From contig CAXXDU010000002.1 in NCBI GenBank assembly GCA_963667535.2, positions 620,001 through 684,000 of the forward strand: a DNA stretch of 64,000 nucleotides, in the 5' to 3' direction. The notes beneath the pieces are model-generated. The model worked only from the letters and a program-made list of their open reading frames with translations. It was not told the DNA's origin and searched no databases. Source of the DNA: UBA5614 sp963667535. GTDB taxonomy: Bacteria > Cloacimonadota > Cloacimonadia > Cloacimonadales > Cloacimonadaceae. A program made the translations under genes and the position numbers. This document shows positions 18,497 to 28,600 of this stretch, in pieces (position 1 is the first letter of the stretch; the number at the start of each line of letters is the position of its first letter).

Positions 18497-20659
18497 TTAT
18501 TTCTTTATGTCGAAATATTCATAGCCCATAATGGCATCTAGCACTTGTTTCCGGATTTGAGAAGGGTCATTTAAATCCTTTATTTCAAACATCTTTTGAG
18601 GTTGCCTGCCTAATCGACTGATATAAGACAATAGTCTGATATGGGTGCTCGATTCTTTTTCCGGAGTAAGAATTAGGAAAATAATATATGATGGTTTTTT
18701 GTCAATTGAACCGAAATCGATTCCTTCATGCTTAATTCCCAATGCGATAAGAGGTTCTTTCAAATTATCTAAGTGAGCATGTGGGATAGCAAGACCATGA
18801 AAAAGCCCTCCACTCAGATATTTCTCTCTTGCCATAACGGAGTAATAAGTGCTCTTAATCTCAGGCAGTTTGCCGTTTTTGTATAAAGCCTCTACTAATT
18901 CCCAAACTAATCCTTCTTTGGTTTCAGATTTTAATCTGGGAATGATGTTTTCTGACAGAATTAATCTCTCAATTTCTGTTTGTGATGTATCTAATGTCTC
19001 TTCCATGGGCGCATGTAATGCTTCCATACTCAGAATTCCAGTCACTGTTTGTTTCAAGTAAAAAGCTGCTTCGTGCACCATTCTCTGTACAAAAATAGTG
19101 TTTTCCTTATCACATTCCAGAGTTATGCCTTCTGTTTCATGCAGAAACGTGATATTAGTATTATGCCTACGGAGATTATAATGCGGGATATCAGGGTCAA
19201 CCTGATTAACATAAAACCCCATGGCCTGAAATTGTAAAAGAACCTTATGAGCCATTAAATCAGTAAGCTCTTTATCATCCAGATGATAGGGTAAAATATC
19301 CTTTTCCGGCATAAGAAGAGACTTACGCATGCCTTTCTTATTGTTTTTTAATTCATGGTTTAAAAGTGGTGGAGCAACAAGGGTTGTAATCAAGGTCATC
19401 AGGATTGCAATGCCGAAGATGTTGTAAGTCGGGTCTGATAAAAATCCATAAGACAAACCGATTCCTGCAATAATTAAAGCAACTTCACCTCTGGGAATCA
19501 TACCCAAACCTATCCGTTTAGCCCCTTGCCAATTGAAATTTAATAACAAAGAAGGTATTCCGCAACCCAAGAACTTTGAAATCAATGCACCAATCGTATA
19601 TACGATTCCAAACATCAGAGTTGCTTTATTCAGCAAAGCTCCGAAATCCACCAGCATACCCATAACTACAAAAAATATGGGCACAAAGAATATCCGCAAC
19701 GGGTTCATAGCTTCCTGAATAGCAGAACTGATGTCGGTTTTTGACAAAGTTAGTCCTACTACATAAGCACCAATTATCATCGCTAACCCAACTTTTTCAA
19801 ACAACCCCGCTATTATTAGGGCAATGCTGAAAGCCATTACAGAAAACACATATTGGTTTTTGAACTTCTTTAGAAAGCTGCCAATCCTGCGTGCAAAGTA
19901 GAGTCCTACCATTGTTACACCGAGCCAGATACCGATTTCTTTTACAGCAATTAAACCAATCCCTGACCAATCAAGGGCACTTTTATTTCCCATCTTCAGA
20001 GCAACGGAAATACCGAGAACTATCGCTAGCAGAATTATTCCCAACACATCATCAATAACCGCACCGGCAAGAATAGTTACTCCTTCAGGTGTATCCATCT
20101 TCTTACGTTCAGATAATATTCGAGCAGTGATCCCAACTGAAGTTGCAGTACTCATTATTCCCAAAAACAGGCATTTAGGATCTGCAAGTGGGAGATGCAT
20201 AAAGAACATCGCAGTCAAAGCACCTGCGAAGAAAGAGAAGATTACTCCTCCAATACCAACAATAGTTCCTGCAATGGAAAACCGGATAAGCAGGTTCAGG
20301 TCTGTTTCCAAACCCGACAGAAAGAGCAGGATAATAGAAGCAATTATGGCAATACCGTATAATTCTGGTTGGATTGGAAAAGTAGCGCCAGGATTGGAAA
20401 AAAGTCCATGTTCAAAGCCAGGCAATGGAATTGAACCTAATAAGTATGGACCAATCATAACACCGATCAAAAGCTCACCTAAAACGCCAGGAATACCAAT
20501 CTTTTCAACCAGGATAGAACCCACTCTGGCTGCAAAGATGATGATGCCAAGTTGTATCACCAGATTCGGCATACGTTCAACTATACTTGCATTAATATCA
20601 GAATTACCAAATAAAAGAGTTGTTCCCAATAATAATAGCATCAAATAGCAGTATTTCAT
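18497..20659 (-). CDS. Kef-type cation:proton antiporter fused to a PTS EIIA (Ntr-like) domain
   Basis: A 720-residue fusion. Residues 1-19 look like a signal or first helix; about 30-415 form a CPA2-type Na+(K+)/H+ exchanger with roughly 12 helices (LLELLIGVMIGP-like opening, VIDDVLGIILLA with the DD pair typical of the ion site). A linker of about 130 residues follows. Residues about 552-720 are a PTS_EIIA type-2 domain with FHGLAIPHAH; His627 aligns with the phospho-accepting histidine of EIIA-Ntr (IAIPHGK in PtsN). Antiport is expected to set cytoplasmic ion balance; phosphorylation control by the PTS domain is inferred. It lies between two ammonium channels, all on one strand. AAGGAG precedes the start. 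Confidence 0.9.
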   Translation of the reverse strand: MKYCYLMLLLLGTTLLFGNSDINASIVERMPNLVIQLGIIIFAARVGSILVEKIGIPGVLGELLIGVMIGPYLLGSIPLPGFEHGLFSNPGATFPIQPELYGIAIIASIILLFLSGLETDLNLLIRFSIAGTIVGIGGVIFSFFAGALTAMFFMHLPLADPKCLFLGIMSTATSVGITARILSERKKMDTPEGVTILAGAVIDDVLGIILLAIVLGISVALKMGNKSALDWSGIGLIAVKEIGIWLGVTMVGLYFARRIGSFLKKFKNQYVFSVMAFSIALIIAGLFEKVGLAMIIGAYVVGLTLSKTDISSAIQEAMNPLRIFFVPIFFVVMGMLVDFGALLNKATLMFGIVYTIGALISKFLGCGIPSLLLNFNWQGAKRIGLGMIPRGEVALIIAGIGLSYGFLSDPTYNIFGIAILMTLITTLVAPPLLNHELKNNKKGMRKSLLMPEKDILPYHLDDKELTDLMAHKVLLQFQAMGFYVNQVDPDIPHYNLRRHNTNITFLHETEGITLECDKENTIFVQRMVHEAAFYLKQTVTGILSMEALHAPMEETLDTSQTEIERLILSENIIPRLKSETKEGLVWELVEALYKNGKLPEIKSTYYSVMAREKYLSGGLFHGLAIPHAHLDNLKEPLIALGIKHEGIDFGSIDKKPSYIIFLILTPEKESSTHIRLLSYISRLGRQPQKMFEIKDLNDPSQIRKQVLDAIMGYEYFDIKK

Positions 20660-20756
20660 TCATCTCCTTAAAGGGGATATTAACCGGGTAGGCTAGTACC
20701 TTGTGAACGGACAATAATATCAATAATTCACAAGGTACAAGCACAAACAATATTGA

Positions 20757-22079
20757 TTAATCTATATATGCTACTTCACCATGCTGAGTTTCATCCAAAC
20801 CAATGGTTTCATCTACTTCAGTTACTTTAACAGGAGTAATAAAATTAACCACATGCAGCATAATATAAGTAAAAACAAAAGCATAAACTGATGCTAACAC
20901 AACTGCAACAACCTGCGTCCAAAAGAAATGTACATTACCTGAAAGTAATCCACCACCTTTGGCAACCGGATTAATTGATTCATAGGCAAATACACCGAGT
21001 AGTATAGTACCGATAAAACCACCTACACCATGTACACCCCAGACATCCAGTGCATCGTCCCATTTCATTTTGTTCTTAAAGTTCACTGCAATATAGCAGA
21101 CTATGCCGGATATCATACCTATAATCGGAGCCGCCCATAAAGGAACAAAACCTGCGCAGGGAGTAATGGTTGCCAGACCTGCTACAGCCCCAGTCATAAG
21201 GCCGATAAATTTGGGTTTTCCCTCTACTAGCCAGGAGATAATCAACCAGGTAAAACCTGCAAAAGAAGCAGCTACGTCGGTGTTTAGAAATGCAGTCGCG
21301 GTTATAGTATCTACCTGCAATTCGCTGCCTGCATTGAAACCATACCAGCCAAACCACAATAAACCTGTTCCGATTGCTACTAACGGAATGTTGTGAAAAC
21401 CTTTATCTTCAATCTTGCGCTTACCTACATATATGACAGAAGCTAAAGCTGCAAAACCGGCTGTTGCATGAACAACAATTCCACCTGCAAAGTCAAGCAC
21501 ACCATGAGCAGCCATTAAACCGCCACCCCAAACCATATGCGTAAATGGGAAATAGACTAAGAATAACCAGGCAATCAGGAATATTAAATAAGCTTTAAAA
21601 GAAACCCTGTTGGCAAAAGCACCAGTTATCAAAGCAGGAGTAATAATCGCAAACATCATTTGATAAGCAATAAAGACAATTTCAGGAATTTTGTTGTTAC
21701 CGGTATAAGCGCTATTAAGGCTTACCCCTTGTAAAAACATTTTATCCAGGTTTCCCACAATTCCCAAGAAATCATTACCTTGAGAAATGCTTCCGCTGAA
21801 TGATAAGGAATACCCAACGACATACCAGATAACAGTAGTCAGACACAAGGATACATAACTTTGCATCATAATTGTAAGAACATTCTTCTTCCCGACAAGA
21901 CCACCATAGAAAAATGCCAGACCAGGTGTCATCAACATAACTAAACTACAGCAAAGTAACATGAACCCGGTACTGCCGATATCAAAAAAAGGTTGGTTTC
22001 CTACTTGTAATGCGAGGGCTTGGACTGTTGTCCGCAGACTATCCAACGCAAGAGAGGGGTCTACATTGACCAATGGCAT
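20757..22079 (-). CDS. amt: Ammonium transporter (Amt family)
   Basis: A 440-residue ammonium channel with 11 or 12 helices. The first pore histidine is H204 in GGIVVHATAGFAAL and the second lies in DVWGVHGVGGFIG. The ending, VTEVDETIGLDETQHGEVAY, matches the conserved C-terminal tail that binds PII in AmtB homologues, yet no glnK/glnB lies in the window. It transports ammonium into the cell or equilibrates ammonia. AGGAG precedes the ATG at 22079. A strong promoter lies about 230 bases upstream, giving a long leader. It is the first gene of the Amt / Kef-EIIA / Rh series on the minus strand. Confidence 0.95.
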   Translation of the reverse strand: MPLVNVDPSLALDSLRTTVQALALQVGNQPFFDIGSTGFMLLCCSLVMLMTPGLAFFYGGLVGKKNVLTIMMQSYVSLCLTTVIWYVVGYSLSFSGSISQGNDFLGIVGNLDKMFLQGVSLNSAYTGNNKIPEIVFIAYQMMFAIITPALITGAFANRVSFKAYLIFLIAWLFLVYFPFTHMVWGGGLMAAHGVLDFAGGIVVHATAGFAALASVIYVGKRKIEDKGFHNIPLVAIGTGLLWFGWYGFNAGSELQVDTITATAFLNTDVAASFAGFTWLIISWLVEGKPKFIGLMTGAVAGLATITPCAGFVPLWAAPIIGMISGIVCYIAVNFKNKMKWDDALDVWGVHGVGGFIGTILLGVFAYESINPVAKGGGLLSGNVHFFWTQVVAVVLASVYAFVFTYIMLHVVNFITPVKVTEVDETIGLDETQHGEVAYID

Positions 22080-22311
22080 AATTCGCTCCTATAAACTATA
22101 GTTGTAACTACATGGAGCACTTTCCAGGACACTAAGGTTAAGTTTATAAAATGGAGCTTCTTTACAAAGCAATTGTATCTGTCTATAACAGACTAATACA
22201 TTTTGCAACAAGTGTTTAATGACAAATACAAATTGTCTTTGATGTCAATCAATTAAACCACTTGATAAATACTGAACAGTGTTATTCTCCACAGTACAAG
22301 TTACATATTTC

Positions 22312-22340
22312 ATTATCCAGTAAAGTCATGATTATGTCAA
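22312..22340 (-). promoter_or_regulatory. Strong predicted promoter of amt
   Basis: On the minus strand, perfect TTGACA (22340-22335), 17-base spacer, GATAAT (22317-22312). The transcript start would be near 22305, giving a leader of about 225 bases with no ORF; a second TTGACA at 22248-22243 has a poor -10. The gap 22080-22413 holds nothing else I can name. Confidence 0.65.
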
Positions 22341-22413
22341 GAAAATGTTGCACAAATACTCATAGAATAAAATCTCTTTGTTTCCTAATTTATTAGTTAA
22401 AGCAGATACTTGA

Positions 22414-23013
22414 TTAAAGCCTGATACCAAGCTGAATGCTTAGCTGAGAATTAGTATTAGTTGATGTAAGATTTTCAGAATCTATATCGTTCCATTTGAA
22501 GTTGCTCTGAATACTTTTGTACATTACTTGTAATACAAACGGCTTAATATCTATACCAGCTCCCATCCCCCAATAAAAACCACCGCTTACTTTCATGCCA
22601 TTAGTATCAGATGTATCATAATTCTTATGTGTGATTGGAAGGTTGTATCCCGCCTGCACAATTACTTCAGGTGAAATGGAGATGGGGAGGAAGACATATT
22701 TGGCTGTAACATATATCGGTAGAAAGGAAAATTCACGTTTGTGTTCATCAGGGCTGAGGTTTTTTAATGCACGGGGAACCTGATATTCCAGACCCAAGCC
22801 ATAAAGTAAAGCTCCTGGTCCCACATTACCCGAAGTTAATATTTCTCCATATAGAGACACTCCGGTTTTCACATCACTGTCGCTTCCCAGGGTTGCATTG
22901 GAAAATGACTGTTTTCCATTCAAATCCAAACCAATACCAAATTGGCCCATGGTTTTTGCTCCTAACTGCAATGCAAACCAGCAGATAATTGTAATCATAA
23001 TGAATCTTAACAT
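22414..23013 (-). CDS. Outer-membrane beta-barrel protein (porin-family-like)
   Basis: A 199-residue protein with a signal peptide (residues 1-19) and alternating polar/aromatic strands (FGIGLDLNGKQSF, YGLGLEYQVP, FLPIYVTAKYVFLP, YWGMGAGIDIKPF), ending SQLSIQLGIRL as expected of an eight-strand OmpX or PF13568-like barrel. It is predicted to sit in the outer membrane. No partner gene is adjacent. AAGGAG precedes the ATG by seven bases. Confidence 0.75.
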   Translation of the reverse strand: MLRFIMITIICWFALQLGAKTMGQFGIGLDLNGKQSFSNATLGSDSDVKTGVSLYGEILTSGNVGPGALLYGLGLEYQVPRALKNLSPDEHKREFSFLPIYVTAKYVFLPISISPEVIVQAGYNLPITHKNYDTSDTNGMKVSGGFYWGMGAGIDIKPFVLQVMYKSIQSNFKWNDIDSENLTSTNTNSQLSIQLGIRL

Positions 23014-23323
23014 AATATAGCTCCTTGATGTTAATAAATTCCAAATAAATTGTGTTAATTGATAATAAAGGGAATAGGACTTTAGGCAAAAGAGAGATTC
23101 TATGGTTATGAATGAGAAGAGCAGCTTTCCTCGGAAATTATAGCTAACTGTCTTTGCAGCTCAAATCATGACCTCATTAGTTACAGACAACGTATGACTG
23201 TCTGATCGACTTAATAATGGGGTAATGAATACAAATGTTTCTAATCTTTCATTCACCGTAGTAGCCCTATTCACATTTCAATAATCATGCCATGTTCTGA
23301 AGAGTTGGTTGAGTATTTCAAAC
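23014..23323. other. Intergenic stretch with no supported gene
   Basis: About 310 bases between the beta-barrel gene and the tiny membrane protein gene. I see no open frame with a ribosome-binding site, no clear promoter box and no terminator-like hairpin. Confidence 0.5.
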
Positions 23324-23473
23324 TTAGAGTACTTTCTTGCCACGGATAATCCGAATCAATAAAACTATGATTGCTATCACCAGAAGAATGTGAATAAATC
23401 CACCGATGGTATAAGATGTGATGACCCCTAAAAGCCAAAGTACGATTAATATAATACCGATTGTTAATAACAT
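23324..23473 (-). CDS. Lmo0937-family small membrane protein (DUF5670)
   Basis: A 49-residue protein that reads MLLTIGIILIVLWLLGVITS, then YTIGGFIHILLVIAIIVLLI and a basic tail RIIRGKKVL. Two helices with the LWLLGxxTSYTxGGFIHILLVIAI pattern are the signature of the Lmo0937/DUF5670 family, found across many phyla, often induced by stress; its function is unknown. The start ATG at 23473 follows AAGGA by seven bases. No neighbour within 200 bases on either side shares its strand closely, so it is probably a single-gene unit. Confidence 0.92.
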   Translation of the reverse strand: MLLTIGIILIVLWLLGVITSYTIGGFIHILLVIAIIVLLIRIIRGKKVL

Positions 23474-23684
23474 ATTGTTGTCCTTATTTAAAGCGGTTAA
23501 ACCTTTACAGGATAAAAACCAAATTGTTCTTATACTGAGTTGTTAAATAATGCCCCTGTTTGCCTTGATAAATATAAGATAATCTGTTTCTCAGATATAA
23601 CAATCAATATTCTTCGAATGCTATGAAATCTGCTTCAATAATTGTAATTTAGAGTCTTGTGTGGTTTGATGTTAGTATTTGGTT

Positions 23685-24476
23685 TTAATTATATCCTTTT
23701 CCCTTACCATGAAAGAGGACATGAATGCGGTTAAACATTTGTCGGAAACGATAGACCATTTCCTTGGAGGGATTGAGCTGAGAAAACATCTTCTTTAAGA
23801 ATACATTCCAATTTGTATTTTCATAATCCTGAAAAAAACCAATGGACTGCAATACCTCTATCATATAGGTTTGAACTTTGGTTAGATCTTCCTGATTAAC
23901 TGCCGGAGCATCCAAACCCTCTGCATCGGGTGAAACCTGTTTACCAATCAGCTTTTGGTTGGCATTACGGACAGGATAACTCCAAAGTTCCCAGACAGCC
24001 AGAGCTACAGATTGAGCCAGATTAATAGACGGGAACTCAGGATTAGCCGGAATATGACAACGCAAAGAGCACATGTTTGCTTCTATATCAGTCAGCCCCC
24101 AGGTCTCCCTGCCGAAAACAAGTCCAAGCTTTAAATGGGGATTATTATAGAAATACTCTCCCAGATTCCAGGGATTCATATCAACCGGTTTGAGCTTTCC
24201 CACTCTTCTGGAAAAGGCGATTACTCTGTCTAAATCAGCTATTGCTTCTGCCAGAGTGTCAAAGATAGGAGCATTTTCTATAATATGTTCAGAATGCATT
24301 GCAAGATAGAAATCATTCTTATGAGGGATTGAGCCGACTATACGCAGATGGGGAATGCAAAAATTATTGATGATACGTGCTACTGCCCCCACGTTGCCGG
24401 CATAGATGGGTTCGACCAGGATTATATAGATATTATTCAGGTTTGTATTATTCATATTGCATTTGTAGTTCAGCAT
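23685..24476 (-). CDS. trmJ: tRNA 2'-O-methyltransferase TrmJ-like (SPOUT)
   Basis: A 263-residue SPOUT-class RNA methyltransferase. ILVEPIYAGNVGAVAR at the N-terminus, LVFGRETWGLT and INLAQSVALAVWEL are the three conserved motifs of the TrmH/TrmJ group, which bind SAM in a knotted C-terminal half. TrmJ methylates position 32 of tRNAs. A C-terminal helical extension of about 80 residues (LTKVQTYMIEVLQSIGFF) fits TrmJ rather than TrmL. An internal ATG at 24455 is an equally plausible start; neither has a clear ribosome-binding site. It lies 74 bases after the helical-repeat protein gene. Confidence 0.88.
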   Translation of the reverse strand: MLNYKCNMNNTNLNNIYIILVEPIYAGNVGAVARIINNFCIPHLRIVGSIPHKNDFYLAMHSEHIIENAPIFDTLAEAIADLDRVIAFSRRVGKLKPVDMNPWNLGEYFYNNPHLKLGLVFGRETWGLTDIEANMCSLRCHIPANPEFPSINLAQSVALAVWELWSYPVRNANQKLIGKQVSPDAEGLDAPAVNQEDLTKVQTYMIEVLQSIGFFQDYENTNWNVFLKKMFSQLNPSKEMVYRFRQMFNRIHVLFHGKGKGYN

Positions 24477-24550
24477 TCATGCGGTTTTGTATCATAGAAA
24501 GCGTTACTCGTTTGACAAACCTGCCTGAAGGCAGTACTACATACATACTA

Positions 24551-25375
24551 TTAGTTTCTGTTCATAATCTGGGCAAGTTTAGCGCCCATTTGAGAAACAT
24601 TGGGATTAGGGTCGCTTTTCCATTCCTTGACTGTCTTTTGAGTGATATTGATGAAGTCATGGGTCTTTTCTCTTTTACTGCGTTGCATCAGGATATTAGC
24701 CAGCTTCTTCATAGTCATCCAGATTGTACGGATACGTTTTTCGTCTGCATCAAGCAGCCAGTTCCTGATTGCGTCATAACACTGTACAGGACGCATCCTG
24801 CCAACTTGTGTTAAAACATGCGTGATTTTCTTTTGTACTTCTTCGCTTTCATCATCGAGCAATTTATTAACAAAATTCATAATATACTGCGGGTCTTTGG
24901 TGGCAATGTTTTCCATGCCATGCATTGACATGGCACGCTTCTTTTCGTTATCAGATTCAGCCCAGAATGGCATTTGCTCTTTCATGACCTCGCTCTGTCG
25001 TTTCCACATTTCAAAAGCTATGGTCTCTGATTCCCAAGGGACAGATTCGATGGTTTTTTCAATAGTTTTTATAATAACAATGGGATTATCCTGTCGTTTG
25101 TAATAGTAGTAAAAAAGTGCTGTGGCGCGGATACCGTATAGAAAATTCTCCAGCATTGCACTGCAGATTTTGTCCAGTTCACCATTGCCATCATACTGAG
25201 CCAGGCGTCTGCCCAATTCTTCACGTGTGAAATAATTGGGAGTATTAGCCATTTCGAGAATTTTCTTTTCAGCCAGACCGGGGTTACCTTTATCCAGTGC
25301 TCTGAAAATTTTGTCTATATGTGAATCCATGACTTTAAGGTCATCGGCGGTTAGACGTCCCACGTTTCTGATCAT
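24551..25375 (-). CDS. Helical-repeat (HEAT-like) protein, possible DNA alkylation repeat family
   Basis: A 274-residue, all-helical soluble protein. The middle (residues about 95-230) contains paired helices with W and DD at turns (MPFWAESDNEKKRAMSMHGM, FVNKLLDDESEEVQKKIT, AIRNWLLDADEKRIRTIWM) as in HEAT-like repeats of the AlkD/DNA-alkylation-repeat fold. The base-excision residues of AlkD (Trp/Asp pair) cannot be assigned confidently, so glycosylase activity is not claimed. GGAG precedes the ATG. Same strand as trmJ. Confidence 0.65.
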   Translation of the reverse strand: MIRNVGRLTADDLKVMDSHIDKIFRALDKGNPGLAEKKILEMANTPNYFTREELGRRLAQYDGNGELDKICSAMLENFLYGIRATALFYYYYKRQDNPIVIIKTIEKTIESVPWESETIAFEMWKRQSEVMKEQMPFWAESDNEKKRAMSMHGMENIATKDPQYIMNFVNKLLDDESEEVQKKITHVLTQVGRMRPVQCYDAIRNWLLDADEKRIRTIWMTMKKLANILMQRSKREKTHDFINITQKTVKEWKSDPNPNVSQMGAKLAQIMNRN

Positions 25376-25518
25376 ATCAGCTCCAATCGTTAATTTACTT
25401 TTCCTGCTTCGGCATAAAGGAATGCCTATATAGTAAAGTGGTATTTTTTGTGTATAGTGTTTAGTAATTCTTTTGTTTATACAATCGTATAAGCTTGGAT
25501 TAACTGTTTATATATAAC

Positions 25519-25546
25519 AAAATAATCAAAGATACATTTCTGTCAA
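25519..25546 (-). promoter_or_regulatory. Possible promoter of the helical-repeat/trmJ genes
   Basis: Minus-strand TTGACA (25546-25541), 16-base spacer, TATTTT (25524-25519). It would leave a leader of about 140 bases. Confidence 0.35.
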
Positions 25547-25608
25547 GCAAATTTGTTTGAAAGCCGAAACAGTTATTCATATCACGGTTGATATCGTATC
25601 TGCTTTAC

Positions 25609-25652
25609 AAAATTAGAGCCTGCTCATTTGTAATGCAAACAAAGCAGGCTCT
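25609..25652 (-). terminator. Terminator of the C39-like protein gene
   Basis: A 10-bp GC-rich stem AGAGCCTGCT / AGCAGGCTCT at 25615-25624 and 25643-25652, with an inner TTTG/CAAA pairing. On the minus strand it is followed by AATTTTG. The rest of 25376-25688 holds no gene. Confidence 0.7.
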
Positions 25653-25688
25653 TTAATGTCTCTCAGAACAATATTACTATTGCCTTAG

Positions 25689-28600
25689 CTATTTATAAGA
25701 GACCACCCGGTAGAAAGTTTGTGCTGTAGTAGAAGCTGCCGGAATAACAAGCGATGTCTGAGTAGCGGGGACTGTATTTAATAAAACCACATCAGATGCA
25801 AAGAACCGGCTGGAGCAACTATATATTTTATATCCGACAGGGCTTCCAGTGGAAGCGCTCCAGGTAATGATAAGATTAAGGGTATTCGGGACTACTGCAA
25901 TCGCAATATTAGCAGGAATTGATGGTGCAGCGGAAATTGTGAAAACATTGCTTATGGCAACGTAATTGGGTGAAACACTGTCCACCAGCCTGATTTTACA
26001 ATTAGTTGAACTAACAGCGGGAACAGTCCAGCTATAATTATTCGTTCCCTGGGCACTTGTTAATGCTCCTCCGGAAACCCATGTACTACCACCATTTATT
26101 GAATAATATAGTGTTACGGTTGTTCCTGCTCCTGTATAATTCCAGGTAATTATTTGAGAGGTTCCCGATGCAAAAAAATCACCACCGGCAGGAGCTGAAA
26201 TAGTAGTGGGGATTCTGACAGTAAGAGTTACAGTGATACTATAGGTCAGACTGCCGGGGTCATTTGAAGTGCCATTAATAGTGGCATTGTAAGTCCCCGG
26301 TGCCATACCGGCACTATTGCAGGCAACAGTTACGTTTTGTGCAGCACCGCTTACAGCTATAGTATTGGATAAAGTAGTTCCGGCATTGATTTTTAACCAG
26401 GCAACTGTACCAGAAATGGTTAATCCATAATTCAAAGCCATATTTCCCGTATTGGAAATTGTCAGAGTCTGACTATTGGTTTGACCGGGAGCAAGATTGG
26501 CTGTAAAAGATGTGGCAGATTTTCCTATAGTCGATTTGCCACCTTGTCCCGTAAGTGCAATAGTTTTGCTTGTTCCACCGGCATTATGAGTAATGGTGAC
26601 ATTACCGTTGTAGGCGACTACTGAGGTAGGGGCAAAAGTAAGAGTATAGGTAGTATTGGAGCCGGCAGGGATGGAATAAGCAAGTGTATTTCTGTTTTGA
26701 GTATTGGCACGATCTCTTGTGGTAACTGATGATTTTTGTAACCCCGCCACAGTAGTTTCTCTTGCTGAAACGACCGAATACCCGGTAGGAGTTGTGATGT
26801 TTCCTGCCAAGGTCAATGTTCCTGGATTAGAAATATTAAATGTTCTCGTGGTTGTTGTATTAATAAGCAAGGTTCCCAGGGCAATACTGGTCTGATTTAC
26901 CGTAACTGCTGGAGAATTAATGGTAAAAGCGTTGCTTGTTGCTGTATAATTAGGTGAAACGCTATCCACAAGTTTTATTTTGCAGTTCGTTGAATATACA
27001 AAGGGCGATGCTAAAGTATAATTATTTGTACCGGCAACTGTTGTTAGGGTACCAATTAATGTCCAGTTTGTACCTCCATTGGTTGAGTAAGAGCAGGTTA
27101 CAGTAGTGCCGCTTCCGGAATAGTTCCAACTGATAGTCTGATTAACTCCACCTGCCCATACTGTACCGGTGGTAGGAGCTGAGATGACAATCGGTGTGGA
27201 AGAAGTAACAGTCAAGGTAACAGGTATAGTATAGGAGCTGTTTGTGGAACTGTTACTGGTAACTGTAATCGAAGAATTGTATGTTCCTACAGCTAATCCT
27301 GTTGAATTAAAGCCTATAGGTATCGCATTTGCTGCTCCACCGACAGCGATACTGCCGGTATAGTTTGATCCACCGTTGACAGTAAGCCATGAAGAAGAGT
27401 TTTGTTTTGTTACTACTACCTTATCCAGACATACTCCAAAACCATATTTCGCTGTTCCCTGAAAACCGATATAGTAGGTTCCGGTCAGATTAGGTAAAGC
27501 GATGGTTTCCTGAGTCCAGGAAGTAATATTGGCTGTATAAGTGTTTAATAATGTCCATGCTCCTGCGGCAGTTGTTTTGTAATACACTCTTAGTTCATCC
27601 TGATCAGGAGACCATACTGCCTGAGTATGCCAGAAGGATAATGATGCTGAACTTACTCCGGTTAAGTCTAAAGAAGGTGTGATTAATTTTGTTACGGGAA
27701 GAGTGTAATCGCTATAAAAAAGTCTGGCATTGTAAGTTCCATCATAAGCTGTCGAAGGATTTGTAGAGTTATAGCCACCTGTTTCAAAAACCCAGGGAGT
27801 TGCTCCGTTATCATTAACCTGTGTCCAGCCTGTGGGCATAGTGGTTGTGGTAAAGGTTTCATCCAAAACATTAACGCTACTCATAGTTACAGCAGAGGTG
27901 TAGTTGAGAGTCTGAGTGCCGGGATTACTAATTGTGAGGTTTTGGCTGGCAGTGAGATTTGTTGCAAGAGACTGCGTAATTGAAGATGGAGAATTGGCAA
28001 TCGAAGCAGGAGCAAGAGTCAAAACACTCACTGCCCAATGTGCCATAGTGCTATAAGAACCACCCCAGGTCATAGAATGAAGGCTGTAATCCCAGGTATC
28101 GTGAAGATACACAGTGCTGGTAGCACTATCATATCCCACACCCAGCATGGTATGTCCTACCACATGAATAAACACAGGCACACCGGCATCAATAGAAGCC
28201 ATATAGTCGGCAAAGGTAAATCCGCTTGTAACACCTTCCCATCCATATATTTTCTGATTAAAATTGGTACTAACGACATATCCGCGGGATTCAAAGAAAA
28301 GTCTCACACCCCGTATTATATCCCTTTTCCGGGGAGTATAAGACTCAGGGGTAATATAATTACTGAGAGGGCTTCCACTACCATTATATGTATAAATGGT
28401 GGTGGAACCGTCACCATTGCTCCACCAGTCCTGATTCGTACCCATATAATCTGCGGTACAACTGGAGTAAAGACTGGTGGGGTCACCAGTACCAAAAGGG
28501 TCATTTCCGCTGCTTTCATAAGCTACCCAAAAACGGTCTACATGCCCTGTACCAGATAAATTATCTATACCGTTGTGAGTAGCGCTCAGAGGACATTCTC

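Noticed and set aside
24400..24420. TTCGA-containing stretch resembling a tRNA T-loop
   Set aside because: It is inside the trmJ coding region and no cloverleaf can be drawn around it. No tRNA was seen in the window.
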